From positions 62,001 through 126,000 of the forward strand of contig NMRA01000392.1 in the NCBI GenBank assembly GCA_002633005.1: a stretch of DNA of 64,000 bases. The letters are read 5' to 3'. The stretch is from Phoronis australis (taxonomy: Eukaryota > Phoronida > Phoronidae). Position 1 is the stretch's first letter. Each line of letters starts with the position of its first letter. The notes beneath the pieces were generated by a model, which was not told the DNA's origin, did not search any database, and saw only the letters and a list, made by a program, of their open reading frames with translations. Below are positions 1 through 11,860 of this stretch, one piece after another. A program made the translations under genes and the position numbers.

Positions 1-298
1 AAAAATAAGTGGTGAAAGAACAGCAGTATCACAATTCAAATCTTCCCTCAATCTTCCCTCAATCTTCCCAACTGAACAGTAAGTGCAACCCAACGCATTA
101 AACAGCCCTCATCACCACACACTCCTTTTAATACATTTAACAAGGAAGGTGCATGGAGGAAAGATTCAACAAGGAAAAAACATGGTGAAGAGAGATAAAC
201 ACCCATTGAATTATAAAACAGATACATTTTGTCTACTTATTTGTTACAGTGAAGTCTCTTGCAGGTTAGACATCAGAAGTGAAGCTGTTGTGTTGACA
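1..298. other. No gene seen; short tandem repeat
   Basis: No coding sequence is recognisable. Positions about 41-70 hold two to three copies of an ATCTTCCCTCA unit of roughly 12 bp. The stretch ends at the TTAA that borders the mobile element starting at 303. Confidence 0.5.
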
Positions 299-349
299 TT
301 AAAGGAGAATGCCACCCAAAAAACAACCTAATTTGTATCAATTTAGATC

Positions 350-405
350 GAGTAGTTCTACTCAATAACGGCAGGTTCGGCAGGTTCGGTAGGTTCGGTT
401 GCGAT
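350..405. repeat. Short GGCAGGTTC / GGTAGGTTC repeat
   Basis: Three to four tandem copies of a 9-10 bp GGCAGGTTCG-like unit lie at about 371-400, near the left end of the TTAA-flanked element. Their role is unknown; they may be subterminal repeats. Confidence 0.5.
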
Positions 406-799
406 ACGTGACACCTGACGGCAGACGGAGGTGTTGAAATTATCCAGTGGTTTCACACGCAGTCTGTTCAGCAGTTCACAACACGGATTAGTGGTGTCAG
501 CTTATAGCTTGAATTCATCATTTAACACTAACCAATCATCAAACTTCGATGTAAAACCCTTAAAAATACACCGAGTTCTTCTAAAAACGTGTCATCCCTA
601 TTACGGATTTACTGGTATTTGGACACACCGTAGCCTACAAAGTTCGGCACCGCCTACCATTAGGTCCGTAGCAGGAGTTTGGGGTCTCTTCGGAGATAAA
701 TTCGAAGCACTCTTCCGTGAAATGCAGAAAGGAGAACCTACATCTGTGTTGTTTGTACTTGTGATTTTTTTAGTTCTAAACACACAAAACGCTAATGTT

Positions 800-967
800 A
801 TCCCGGCCAGTGACTTGGAACCCGATCAGGTCCATCGCGGCAGGACTGACTCGTTATCCCGGACAGTGGCTCGGAACCCGATAAGGCCCGTCGCGACTGG
901 ACTGACTCGTTATCCCGGCCAGTGGCTCGGAACCCAATCAGGCCCATCGCGGCCACCGGGACTGGCA
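800..967. repeat. Tandem repeat, three units of 56 bp
   Basis: Units begin ATCCCGGCCAGTG at 800, 856 and 912. They share CGGAACCCGATnAGG and GACTGACTCGTT cores with a few substitutions each. The block is GC-rich compared with its surroundings and sits inside the TTAA-flanked element. Confidence 0.85.
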
Positions 968-1632
968 CGAACATAAACCAACTTGAGTTGGAAACTAAAC
1001 TTCCGGTCACGAAAAGTAATAGTGAGCCAAGAAAATAATGTGCCGCATGTAATTATTTATGTGAATTAGCCACAAAACTGAAAATTTACTGAAAATTTCG
1101 AGGGCCGCGAAGTCGGGTTCCCCTTCCACAGACCGTCAGGGCAAAGGTTGTACAATAACAATGATTTGAATAATGTATTTGTATTTCTAAATAAAGATTC
1201 CCCTAATATATGACAATAGCATATAAAATCGAGTAATTGTTTCACAACAGCTTTCTGTCAGCAAACACTGAATTAGCATGCGCTCACATGGCCTCGGTGC
1301 CCTTGAGTCGAATTACCTTGTTGCTGGCATCAAAAGCTGCCGGTAACGCAGTGATTTATTCATTGCTGGCTTCTCAAACTGACATTTCGGCACTCAAGAG
1401 CACTCCAAGGCATGGACAGACATTGTTTCAGCTTCATATAAGTATTGGTTATGATCATGTTAGGACGAGAAAAATTCATTTTGAAACAGAACGCAGAATA
1501 ATAAACGTCTACATGGCATCTCGCCCGGCGCCAATCCCGTCTGACTTGGTCAATAGCTCGGCATCCAACGAAGACTTCACGGGTCGGATCGTTAGGTTTC
1601 ACAGGCTATCAGTTCGAACCGGAATACACTGA

Positions 1633-1920
1633 TCAAGAAATACTAGAGAGGCGCCGTGACCATGCATAGGCAATGGAACGTATGGATAATTCTTTGGTAA
1701 GCTGGAATTCGTCAGAGAAATCACTGTCGACGAAATGCCAGCCACAGACACGGAGGTGTTTCACAGCTTCATACTTGCTTTTAACAGCATACCTTTCATT
1801 CTTCACTACCGCGAGCCACTTCCTAAGCATTTCGGGCTCGCAAGGAAGTCAAAAAAACGATTTACCTGTTTTCATCGCAGCTTCATAGTTCAGACAAGGG
1901 GGAACCGATGCTCCGCAATA
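1633..1920 (-). pseudogene. THAP-domain fragment of a degraded transposase
   Basis: Read on the minus strand, about 1918-1840 encodes a Cys-containing start followed by GKSFFDFLASPK. After a one-base frame break near 1830 it continues RKWLAVVKNERY and then VCGWHFVDSDF. This matches the THAP layout: early cysteines, the SFHxFP-like segment, the invariant Trp in RKWL, the C-x2-H pair (VCGWHF) and an acidic-aromatic tail. THAP domains are zinc-dependent DNA-binding modules found in P-element and Kolobok transposases and in host THAP proteins. The frame break and lack of a downstream catalytic domain show that it is not functional. Its position inside the TTAA-flanked element suggests the element's own former transposase. 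The early cysteine spacing is not canonical, so the exact N-terminus is uncertain. Confidence 0.6.
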
Positions 1921-2110
1921 TAGCTGCATTCACTCTGCAGACGAACCACTGAAGTCGCTGCGTCGCTTCTCACCTTCCTCCCAGGTTAACACGACACCTC
2001 TCGGGAAGGTGAGGTCGACCGTATAAGAGGCAATGTGGATATAGACCGATTAAGACGGTAAAAAAGACTAATTAAATTGGGTGGCATTCTCCTTTAAAGC
2101 TGCAATTCCA

Positions 2111-2265
2111 TGACACCTAAACTACGCGGTTGACTGACTGCTAAACACGGTGTCTGACGCAAAAACATGACTCATGTACCTGCAAACACTGTTCACTGAC
2201 ACACATACATGGGACCAGACTCACAAATCACAACCCATTCACCCAAAATACACTGTAGAGCCTCT
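2111..2265 (+). repeat. One-arm fragment of the ACGGACTCAC foldback family
   Basis: The stretch contains ACTACGCGGTTGAC, CTAAACACGG, GACTCACAAATCACAACCC and ATTCACCCAAAATACAC, closely paralleling the left arm of the foldback element at 36232-36654. Only one arm is present. Confidence 0.6.
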
Positions 2266-2886
2266 GACGCAGGTAAATGAAATTTTGCAGGTAATCGTTG
2301 TGTATCAAGCTAAATGTCTCAATTCTGAGATCAAGTGACCCAACACCCTCTGGGTGACTTCATGTGAAATGATCCTTTCATAAGTAACTGGTTGGTTTTG
2401 ATGTTCTTGTTGGTAACAGAAATAGAATCCTATCACGGTAAGGAAGCATACGTGAGTAATTTTATGAGAGTAAAGGCCTAATTTTATATAAGCCAGATAA
2501 ACGGGGCAAAATCAAATTCATTGGCAATAGATAAAGAACAGACTGACAGACAACAGTCTGAAAGGAGCATGTGAACATTGTTAATGAACAATGATACAGG
2601 GGCAGGGTTTGGTTACAGTAATTGAAAATCAATTCTGACACTGATGCTGCCACCTCTATAGTTAGTGATTGCTGTAAATGCTGATCTCAAATACCTTTCA
2701 AATGACACAGTATATGTTTCTGATTCTAGGAACTGTTAATAATCTATGATTTGCTGGAAGTGTGAGACTTCCTGAGAATGTGATCAATTTAGGATTTGAA
2801 TGTTTAGCAATTTTGGTTTCAGAACTATAATAAGCAAGTCATGCAAAAAGGTGTTGAAATACATTTCCCCCCCAGGGGTAAGTCTC
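2266..2886. other. No gene or repeat recognised
   Basis: Ordinary AT-rich sequence. Short open frames here show no known domain. Confidence 0.4.
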
Positions 2887-2890
2887 TTAA

Positions 2891-3325
2891 GGGCCTTTCA
2901 TACTAACGTCGACGCGTCGATGGTTTGGGGAGTTGCGGTCAGTATGAACGCTTAACTCCGGTCCTGGATCGCAGTTAACAGCTCCAGTTAACATCGCAGT
3001 TCACAGGTGGACTTAAGACCGCAGCATCGACGCTGCGGTGCAATATGAACGCTTAACTCCGGTCCAATCGAAGTTATCGCCAGGTGCCACTGTTATCATC
3101 AACTGTTACAAGGTAGTGCCGTCACTAATAGCTGCTTATATTTTGCTCTAATAATAACCAATCGATTTAAAAATAAGTTTAATGTCACTTAGCACAAGTC
3201 ATGTAAATATTTCCAAATTGAAACATTGAAAAAAATTTTAGCGTGCAACGCTACCTTGCGATAACTTCGATGACGACAGCGGCACACAACCGCTTACTTT
3301 GATGTTCATTAACTACCGAAACAAT
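2891..3325 (-). mobile_element. TTAA-associated MITE, copy 1 (end truncated)
   Basis: After TTAA at 2887-2890 the sequence runs GGGCCTTTCATACTAACG, then CGACGCGTCGATGG and CTTAACTCCGGTCC. This is the reverse complement of the right end of the copies at 28922 and 35696. It extends to about 3325 (TTTGATGTTCATTAAC region), after which the far terminus is missing. No coding capacity; a non-autonomous element. Confidence 0.7.
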
Positions 3326-5510
3326 CATATGACGAATGAAGACGTCCGAAATGAGTAAGAAATATAGTCTTGTTCAATAGAAAGCAAACCAACAAAAGTG
3401 CAGCAAAAATCATTCAACAAAGGAACAGGGTCATCAGAAAATCTTGAACAATTTGAAAAAGAGGCGACTCCTAGCGAAAAATGGAAAACATCAAAATTTT
3501 ATCTAACATAAATGATAGCACTTTTTTTAATTTAATGTCAAATACATCAAAAAAGGTAACTCTTAGAGAAAAATTGTTAGTGTTCATTTGAAAGAGTATA
3601 CCTCTAAAAATCTAAATGCAAAAATTCACATCATTGGGTCTTCTTGTTCAAAATAAAACCCTGGCACCATTGAAAATTGATGAAAATGCCTCAGATCTGC
3701 CATTTTGAAAATAACTTCCAGCTGAGCAGCACTCAATAATAGAAACTCACAAGAAACTAACACATGGAAAATTTCAAAGCAATTAGTCCTACTATAAGTA
3801 TTTGAATCTGAATTCAACACAAAATGGTCACCATGTCCGCCATCTTGAATCAGATCATAACGAAAAACAATAGACTTCCGGCTTTGGGCTAATCAGAAGC
3901 TAGAGGTTGTGTGTGAATTTTGTGCGAATCGGACAAAAAATGCGACCAAAATAGTGTGAACAAACAAAAAACAAAAAAATTAGTGTCAGAGCAACATACT
4001 TGGCGAAGCAATGAGTGCCTGTAGTGGTAAAATGGTGAATATTTGAAAAAGAACATTTATCAAATAGTACCACAAAATACATGTTATTGACAGCAACATC
4101 TGATAACTCCAGTGACAGAAGTTAACTGTTCATACAGCATCAAAGAGTCCATGCTCAGGTGGCTGCAAAATACATCTATTTAAAGTGAAGCAAAATACAT
4201 CTATTTAAAGTGAAGTTAATCTGCAAAGTTAAATTCCCTCCAAAACCAAAATTATCCATTCATAACAACAGATACTCTTCATAACAATGAATGATTGTAT
4301 TAGAAATGCCATTTTGAATGACTCATACCTGTTGGGATTTGAATGGCATTTAACATAAACATGTTTACTTCCTTGACCAACTCAGACTCTTCTCTTTGTG
4401 GACACATAAAGTAGAGAAATGTTATACCCAGTACACAAACTGGCTAAGACACTAGCATTTTTATTAGCACTTTTGGGAGAAGCAACACACCAGTTGTGTG
4501 AATGGTTACAATAGTGTCTCTTTCGCTGGCACTTTGCTGGCACTTTGCTGGAGGTTTGAGTAAGTCCAAAGCTACTAGACTGGAATTTTCGCTAGGACTT
4601 TTGTAGCCAGACTGCTTTAAGTGAAAATTGATGTCCAGCACCTCACTCTCTGCCATAAGTTGATTTAAAGGTACTTGGCGACAGCGTGGCATCTGTCTGG
4701 CTAAAGCCCTAATGTTTTCGCCAGTGTTTTTGCTAAGAAAACTGCTAAAGTTTTTGCAACTCCTGAAAAGCTTCAACCAATGTTAACACTGCCTGCACTC
4801 TTTAAAAAACAAGGGCGACTTAAATGTGTCTCGTATTCCCAAAACCCTGACAGGATTTGTTTCCACAGAGAGTAACACTGATTAATACGAGACTGATTTT
4901 ATGAGAGTAGAAGAGCCCAATTTGAATTTCATTTTTTAGTGTGCTCAACAGGGCGAAATGCAACTGTAATGATCTATTGATCCTTAAGAATTTGGAGATA
5001 TTTGAATAAGAGATCATACGAACTTTTCGTACTTTGACACTGGCCAAATAGCACTTGTTCTTATTGAATGAATATTTATTTGGATTTCAAAATTATTCTT
5101 CAATGGTGTTGATTGCCAATTTTGAACGGCATGAGCTCAGACATTTGATTGTTTCAATACCTGTGAGTTCATGCGAAACAGTCGCATTTTACTCTTGCAC
5201 TTGTTTTCACAGCATCATCAGCATATTACCGTTACATTCCCATCACATGAAAATAATGTAAGAATAGTAACCTGGTGTTCAGTACTTTTAAGACACATAA
5301 ATATTCTGCATTCAAAATTTCGGCTGCCTACAAAATGTTTGCATTCTTGAGATGAAGCACAAAATTGACTACAACCGAAACAGATAACATTTGACCTAAT
5401 GAGCTCAACTTCATAAAGGGTTAATGTTTCATGTCATGATCTGGACAGAATTATGTTATAACAGATAAATATTACACCAGCCACACTTTCAGTTTTCAAT
5501 ATATCAATTA
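3326..5510. other. No gene; minor repeats only
   Basis: No protein family is recognisable. A 25 bp direct repeat (GCAAAATACATCTATTTAAA core) occurs twice in tandem at 4165-4214. About 4445-4780 is rich in TTAGCA/TGCTAA and GCTGGCACTTT motifs in both orientations and resembles 53995-54185; it could be a decayed palindromic MITE, but its ends cannot be set. Confidence 0.35.
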
Positions 5511-5640
5511 CAGAGAATCCTATACGAATCTCAAATTTAAAAACCTCTTGGAAATTTCGTCAAAATTCCGAGGCTTACCAAGGGATTTTGACGAAATTTC
5601 GAAGAGGTTTTGCCAAGGCATAAATCTGAGACATGTGAAG
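5511..5640. repeat. Imperfect palindrome (foldback MITE-like)
   Basis: Arms 5541-5569 and 5582-5610 are 29 nt each with two mismatches (core GAAATTTCGTCAAAAT and its complement) around a 12 nt loop. Weaker pairing continues outward to about 5511 and 5640. No flanking duplication was identified. Confidence 0.7.
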
Positions 5641-7503
5641 GATTTCATTTCTCACATGAATCGAAAAACTATCGTTTTTGCCGAAAAACTCGACGTGTCT
5701 CAAAAACTTTCAACCACATAACGCAACTTTTGTAATAACATGCTTGCGCAAAGTAATTCATTTACTTTTTGTTAATAGTTTTATTTTAAGCTTAACAACT
5801 GTAAGTTGTATTCAGCTTTCATAGCAAATATTCAAGTAAGCACATTTTCATTTCCATACTACTCTTTTTTGCAGTTTGGTAGTATTGGGTATAGGTAAAT
5901 CTCACAAAAATTATTTGTTGCGGTTTTCTATTTTCCAAGGCTTACGACTTTACTGTGCAAATGATGAAAGATTTACCAACACTTGATTTATGACACCTAT
6001 AAAACAGTACCATGCCAGTAATAGACTAAAATTTTCTTAATCTTCATATCTGTAAAAAATGACAAAATAGAATTTCACTTGTCAGCCATATTGTGGGCTA
6101 TATAAGTGAAGAAGCAGTAAACGCCAGTTCCTGGTGTCTCAAACTACACTTTTGTGAGAAACTCTTGTGGTCACGGAACAAAAACAACCGCATTCATAAC
6201 AGAATCAATGCGCAGATTGGAAACACTTTTAACACAAATGTTGCCCTGCATTGAAACTGTGAAGCAGCTTGTAGCAATGATAAAATAATTATACGGTAGA
6301 TCTAGTCGTAAACTCACACTACTACAAAATCTATGGCAACAATGTTTACGAGCTTAGAACTCAAGGGAATGCATCGTGGGACATGATTAACGAAGAGTAA
6401 ATGTCACTACACTAAGCAAGATTGCAATGATTGTCTAAGCGACAAGGACTTCAGAACACAAGAAGTTCGAGTGCCTGTGCCATATCGACTTAAAATTCAG
6501 TACACAAGATTTGAAATTCGATTGCCCATGGCACATGGACTTAAAATTCAGTAGACAAGTAGTTAGAAGACAACAAGCTGCTGAGCTAGTTCACTTCACA
6601 TTTTGAACAAAGGTCTGATGAAGATTGATAAGACAGGAAGCCATTGAGAGTGCAGCCATAAGTTGTCTGCAATGTTATTTCAGTTATTTTACTACCAGCC
6701 ACATCCTGTTAATGCTCCTGATGCAGACATTAGCAAGCAACTTATCGCCTTGAAATCTTTGTTCATTCAATTCGAACACAACTGTGAATAAGTCAAAATA
6801 ATACGACAAGCGTGCCTGATAAACACATTAGTACAAAATTCATTTTAAGAGCATTAGAGATTGATGCATCATATTTCCAGTTAATTAATTTGTTCCATAT
6901 TGATAAGTTACCAAAATAGCAAACAGCTTTCTGAGGAATAAGATACAAAAGTAATTTTTGAGTTTGAGATTTAATTAGGTATCTGTGTACTAGTTTACAA
7001 AAAGATAGACAGCAATACCACTAGCATGACAAAATCCCACACAAGATGACAGACAAGTAATATTTTAATTTCCTATTTCTCCATAAACAATTTGTACATA
7101 CAAATTAATGCATTGATGCAGCTATTTCCATGTTCAAGTTCAGTTCCACACATAACTCCACAGAGCCCCCCAGCTCTGGCATGCCTAAACTCCCATTTCG
7201 CGGATAAGGTTGTGCCGTGTATGAGTGAGAGTCGCTTGCAGTTGTTTGTTCCGGTGTTTATAATTGCTATGGAAATTACTGTCATTAAAACTTTTTGCAA
7301 TTCTGCCCTTTAGTTTCAATTGTATTGCATATTAATAAGAGCCATATCTTTAGAAAGCCATTTGACAGTTCTTGATGATTATACCAGAACCAAGACAAAT
7401 AATTTAATTCATAAGTAATCATCATTTCGCATACCTGACTGGTTTAAAAATATTTTTATTTCTAAAAACCAAGAGTGTTACCAAATGTGAAAAATAACAC
7501 AAA
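5641..7503. other. No gene recognised
   Basis: AT-rich sequence with short, unconvincing open frames. A short direct repeat (GACTTAAAATTCAGTA) occurs at about 6488 and 6539. Confidence 0.4.
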
Positions 7504-7535
7504 TAATGCGTCCACATATAAATATGTGGGCGCAT
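7504..7535 (+). repeat. Terminal hairpin fragment of the CCACTAG repeat family
   Basis: The sequence GCGTCCACATATAAATATG followed by TGGGCGCATAA is nearly identical to the right ends of the repeats at 51222-52502 and 61682-62510. The ACATATAAATATGT portion can fold on itself. Only this end is present. Confidence 0.7.
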
Positions 7536-8504
7536 AAAAAGGAAATGACCCAGAGAGCTTATACAAGAATAAGCAATTAGGGAAATAATTTCAATGATAC
7601 AAAATACCTTTACCTAAAAAGACAAAAACTTTAGAATATGGATACCTCATACTTGGTGTGGACAATTTAGTCGGGCATTCATCCAATCTGCATATTATAG
7701 TTCATAAGACTCTTGGTGCCGCCGTTTGATACAAATACATTTTTCAATAAAAATTCAGAATGCAGTGATCAATGTGATTAACTACAGTTCCCCAAGTATC
7801 TATCCAAAATTTGCAGATAGAGGCTTTCTGATAGATAAAAAACGGTCAAACATCTATCTATACTAAAAGTAACTAACATAGCCACTAGCTGGTGCTGAAA
7901 TGGTTAAATCCATCTGAAAATCCAAAGATGCTGTATGTCTCCATTAAAGACACCTATCTGGCAAACACAATTTAAAACTGAAATTGCCACCATTACGAAA
8001 ATAAGCCGCTTCAAGGCAAACGCGTATTTCTAAAGATATGCAGGAATTTTCACTGCTGTTCCCTCAGCAATATTCTGAGCGACTTTCACCACAATCAAAG
8101 GGTGTAAGACGCCACAGTCGGACACAGTTGTGATGACCATTGTCCAGTGTAAGCAAGACCCAATTTTAAAGCATAAATAACCCCACCATGAACTGTGGTA
8201 AACATCTCTGCCAATATATACTGGCTCATTTTCAAAATGCATAAACCAGTAATTTTCATTAAAAATAAACATGTTATGTCGAGCCCTTACCCAACAACAC
8301 AGTCTTCCGTGTACTTGATAAGGACGCTTTTAATGAGAGCTTGTCAGTAGTTACTCACAAAAAAACACAGGCACCGCTTATTTGAATAGTTGGCGCTTCG
8401 TGTGCGAATTATTTTTACTGATGCAGATACCTTTTTCCCTCAGGCAACTACAGTATGAAATATTTTTCCCTTGGACACCTACAGCATCCCACAGTCAGTC
8501 ACTG

Positions 8505-8674
8505 GCATGTCCGAAAATCAAGGTCAGCCATGGTCTTCTTTGTACAAACACATATAATAAATTTCACAATGATTCTTTGAGCGGTTTGGTAGACAGAAAA
8601 GACACCAAAAACAACTAAGATGAAAAGAAAGGCCACTAGATGGCACAGAACACATACGTCCAAAAATGATGTTG
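8505..8674 (+). repeat. Internal fragment of the CCACTAG repeat family
   Basis: It parallels 52030-52175: a TTTCACAATGATTC(C)TTGAGCGGTTTGGT segment, then a CCACTAGATGGCAC core at 8633-8646. It is broken at 8674 where the CAGAGCTCGA element begins. Confidence 0.65.
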
Positions 8675-9256
8675 CAGAGCTCGATTTGGCGACCTCGAGG
8701 TAGCCATAATATTCCGCAACCTGGGAAAGTTGTCATGTCAGTCGCTACAGTGAGTAGCAAAGTCAGCCAAAAAATACGCCCAGAATTCACTTCAAAATTT
8801 GTGGTAACTTCCAAACGTTAAATTAATTACATTTTCATAGATATAATTAACCTTTGGTTCACAGTTGTCCTGTTTATGTCATGAAATCAACTGTTGCATT
8901 TTCCACCCTCAGCAGTCAGCACACATCAAACGCGCTAAAATTACAACAAGAAGTAAACGGAGGGAAGTCGGAATTGTTTGGCAAAATCGGGCATTTAGGA
9001 CCAACCATAAAGCAATTGCACCTCCAGCGTTTCCGATCGTCCGCAATCTCCATGAGTAACAGGAATTTAGTTAGATTGAGAAAGACAGGCAGCAAACCAA
9101 ACTATAACTGGGAAAGGGACAATTTCAGCTATTTTTGATTGAAATTGGTAAGAATTTACGAAAACATTAAAGTCAGTCTTCAGTCCGTGACGAGATTTAA
9201 GCCCAGTGTTACCTGCTGTTGCATGCGACACTGCATAATTTAGTGCTAGCACCTTG
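8675..9256 (+). mobile_element. Diverged hAT-like MITE copy
   Basis: The left end CAGAGCTCGATTTGGCGACC and the right end GTGCTAGCACCTTG correspond to the ends of the element at 27832-28312. Internal similarity is also visible (AGTCGGAATTGTTTGGCAAA here, AGCTAGAATTGTTTGACAAA there). No matching flanking duplication is visible, so the element is old or the ends are slightly wrong. Confidence 0.45.
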
Positions 9257-9477
9257 TTCTCAGATGAAAGATAATCATTCGTTTGGTGTAAAGTTTTGTG
9301 GTAGATTTAATAAAATCAATTAGTGTTGGTGATCAAAACAACTATATACCACACTTTTCAATCACACTGCTTTAATTAAAAAGGCATTAGATTAAGTCTC
9401 AATACAGAAAAGTTTTTCCATGCATTTTTGCTCATACTGCTGTGGTACATTGGTACTAATAAAACCCTGTATCCACT
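9257..9477. other. Nothing recognised
   Basis: Short AT-rich spacer between two mobile elements. It ends GTATCCACT, which closely matches the GTATCCATT that follows the next element. Confidence 0.4.
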
Positions 9478-9479
9478 TA

Positions 9480-11858
9480 CCGTAATCGTTCGGGTTAACG
9501 CCCTGGGCGGTTAAATTGGCGAATCCAAAAAATCGGGGGAGGGCGGTTAACCGGGCAGTGGGCGGTTAAATCGAAAATCCACCTAAAGTAGGGGATGGGC
9601 GGTTAACCGAACATGGGCGCTTATTACGACAGACAACCGCCCTGGGCGGTTAATCTTACCTGGCGATCTAAATCCCGACACGACAATCATACTCGGAACG
9701 CGTAGCCCTTTTCAAAGAGCTTTATCGCTTGATTGTGAAAACATCATAACAGCGGATGATCCCAACAAAGGTTCTCTTGCCCTCAGATTAGTCATTCACT
9801 ATTAAATTTACAAAATTGCTGAGTGCCGTCCTGCGGTGCGCAGACGACCAGTGACCTCGCAGCCTCCACTAGAATTAAAACTGTTTCAAGATGTGACCCT
9901 GCTTAAGTGCGCGCGTGCAAGCTTCACGTGTTGCAGAGGTCAGACATCAAATTTATGGTTACAGTCTCGTACTATATATAGCTGTCAAGTTCCGACTCAG
10001 AGAGCAGTTTTAAAATTGGTTGTAATAAAAGTTTGAAAAACTTAACTCTGTTGTTTTTTGTGTTCGGGATGTTATAGTCGACACTCCGTAACTCAATGAC
10101 ATTTTCAGCGTATGGTTCTGCGGCTAGCGGTCTTATCTCGACAGCCCGGCATTGCTCTCTTGCCGTTGCGCCAAACATGCTATGCAAAGAAGTAAGACAA
10201 GGATCGGGGGTGGTCGAGCCAGTCGTCGATCAAGAATAAAATTTCAAGCAACTGCATAAATATGTTACAAAATGTCAGAAAACAGCAATGTTTCAATTCA
10301 TTATTCTAAACGATCACCTTACCAAACTTCGTGGTGGAAAAAACATTTATTTTTCATGTAAGATGTCCACATTACACTATTTATATCACTTGTAATATCG
10401 CACTGCGGCACTGTTCGGTCCCGCTGTTATCGCGCAATGTCTCAGTCGGCTGACAATCGTGACTTGGAAATGCCGTCAAGTAATATAACGCCCTCTTTCA
10501 ATATGCATCTCGTTTTTTATGGCCAAAGAAAGTGGCAGTATTCACGCACGTAGGTTCTACGTGTGAGTCACCTGTCAATCACATATTGGTGTCAAGGTAA
10601 CATGCACTCCAAAGTGTGGGAACTTGCGCACGTGCACCACTACAAATCAGTCACACATAGCGACAGTCCGAAGTAACAAAAACGGGCGTGACTATCATGT
10701 GCTTTTAAGCTGTTGTTACGAAAGACCCAGTTCTTTACGATATTCCTCCGTTGCCAATGTTCCCCAAAACTGCGATGTCAAGTCTATTGCTCCCTAAGCC
10801 CATCCCTGTAACTAGTTGTGTGAATCTCCTACCCACTATCGTCAAGCAGTCTACGTCGTAGATATTTCAGATTCGAATGGTAAGAATTTTTGTTCAGGCT
10901 GAAAATGGACAATGTATAAACACAATTATTCTGGATGGCTAAAAAGAGGACGTGGAAACGATAATTCACACAGTCACGCTTACGTGCAGGCTGACGCAAG
11001 AATAGTAAAGAACAGCCAGCGACATTAGTTAAATCTGCTAACCAATTTGACTGAGATGCAATAAGCGAAAAACAAAATTTGACTAGCCGTTTTTTATTAC
11101 TTCAAGATAATACACAAACATACATTATTGCCAACGTTTGAATTCAGAAATCGACAGGCTGCAACGAAATCGGTAACCCAGTAAGGCACTTGTACTGTCC
11201 CTTCGGTCGCCCCACATCCTCTATAACCCGGCAGTTATATTCATCAAAATATTGAGAATTTGACATCTTTCCGTGAGTTGTGAGATTTGTTCAAAATACG
11301 AGAGCTTCCCACCTTAATAGAATTTGGAGGGTTGGCAAAACCATTGTCACATTTCTCTGGCCTGATTTTTTCGAATATGTTTTATCTAGTGCACTGTAGA
11401 CGAAAACTCAGCGCGGCAGACAAAGTCGCTGAAAGCAGAGGTTTTGACGCCGGCGGCGTTCTTAAACTTTGCAAACAAGGGAAGAAAATAAAGTGACAAA
11501 AAGGTTCAAGTATTATATTTTGAAGTGAGTACATGACCCAAGACAATAACTCGTTACCTGTATTGTAATTCAGATTGCTAAACCACCATCTCGGAGTCCC
11601 GGCGTCGTTGCACTCATTGTGATCGTCGATCTTTTTCTAAAAGTCGGGGAATCGCGCGTTTCCTTAGCACTAGGCGCTAAGTCTTCATTCTTTAAAAGTC
11701 GGGAATGGGCGCTTAACCGAGAGGTGGGCACTTAACTGGAAATCTTCAAAAATCGCAGGGGGGCGCTTAACTGAGCAGTAGGCGGTTAAATCGAAAATCC
11801 ACTTAAAGTCGGGGATGGGCGGTTAACTGAGCATGGGCGTTAACCCGAACGATTACGG
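9480..11858 (+). mobile_element. TA-flanked long non-autonomous TIR element, copy A
   Basis: The termini CCGTAATCGTTCGGGTTAAC and their perfect reverse complement are bordered by TA (9478-9479, 11859-11860). Both ends carry arrays of GGGCGGTTAA/GGGCGCTTAA-like motifs within about 180 bp. The 2.38 kb interior has no convincing transposase. The whole element aligns in reverse orientation with 22521-24852, including the TGACTAACCTGAGGGCAATA region and its complement. Superfamily is unassigned: a TA duplication would fit Tc1/mariner-like elements, but the length, missing gene and termini are not typical of them. Confidence 0.75.
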
Positions 11859-11860
11859 TA

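Larger units (their letters stand above)
303..2093 (-). mobile_element. TTAA-flanked terminal-inverted-repeat DNA transposon with THAP remnant (Kolobok-like)
   Basis: The left end reads AGGAGAATGCCACCCAA and the right end is its perfect reverse complement. Each end is bordered by TTAA (299-302 and 2094-2097), so a TTAA target duplication fits exactly and gives a 1791 bp element. TTAA duplications are known for piggyBac and Kolobok transposons. The termini start AGG rather than the CCC typical of piggyBac, and a THAP-type zinc-binding domain remnant lies inside on the minus strand; many Kolobok transposases carry THAP domains. Assignment to Kolobok is inferred; no catalytic core was identified. 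Strand follows the THAP fragment. Two open frames on the plus strand (431-976, 1237-1632) resemble nothing known to me and are probably fortuitous. Confidence 0.75.

Noticed and set aside
431-976. 181-codon open frame on the plus strand
   Set aside because: Covers a GC-rich tandem repeat inside a transposon and shows no recognisable domain; likely chance.
1237-1632. 131-codon open frame
   Set aside because: Opposite strand to the THAP fragment in the same element; no domain.
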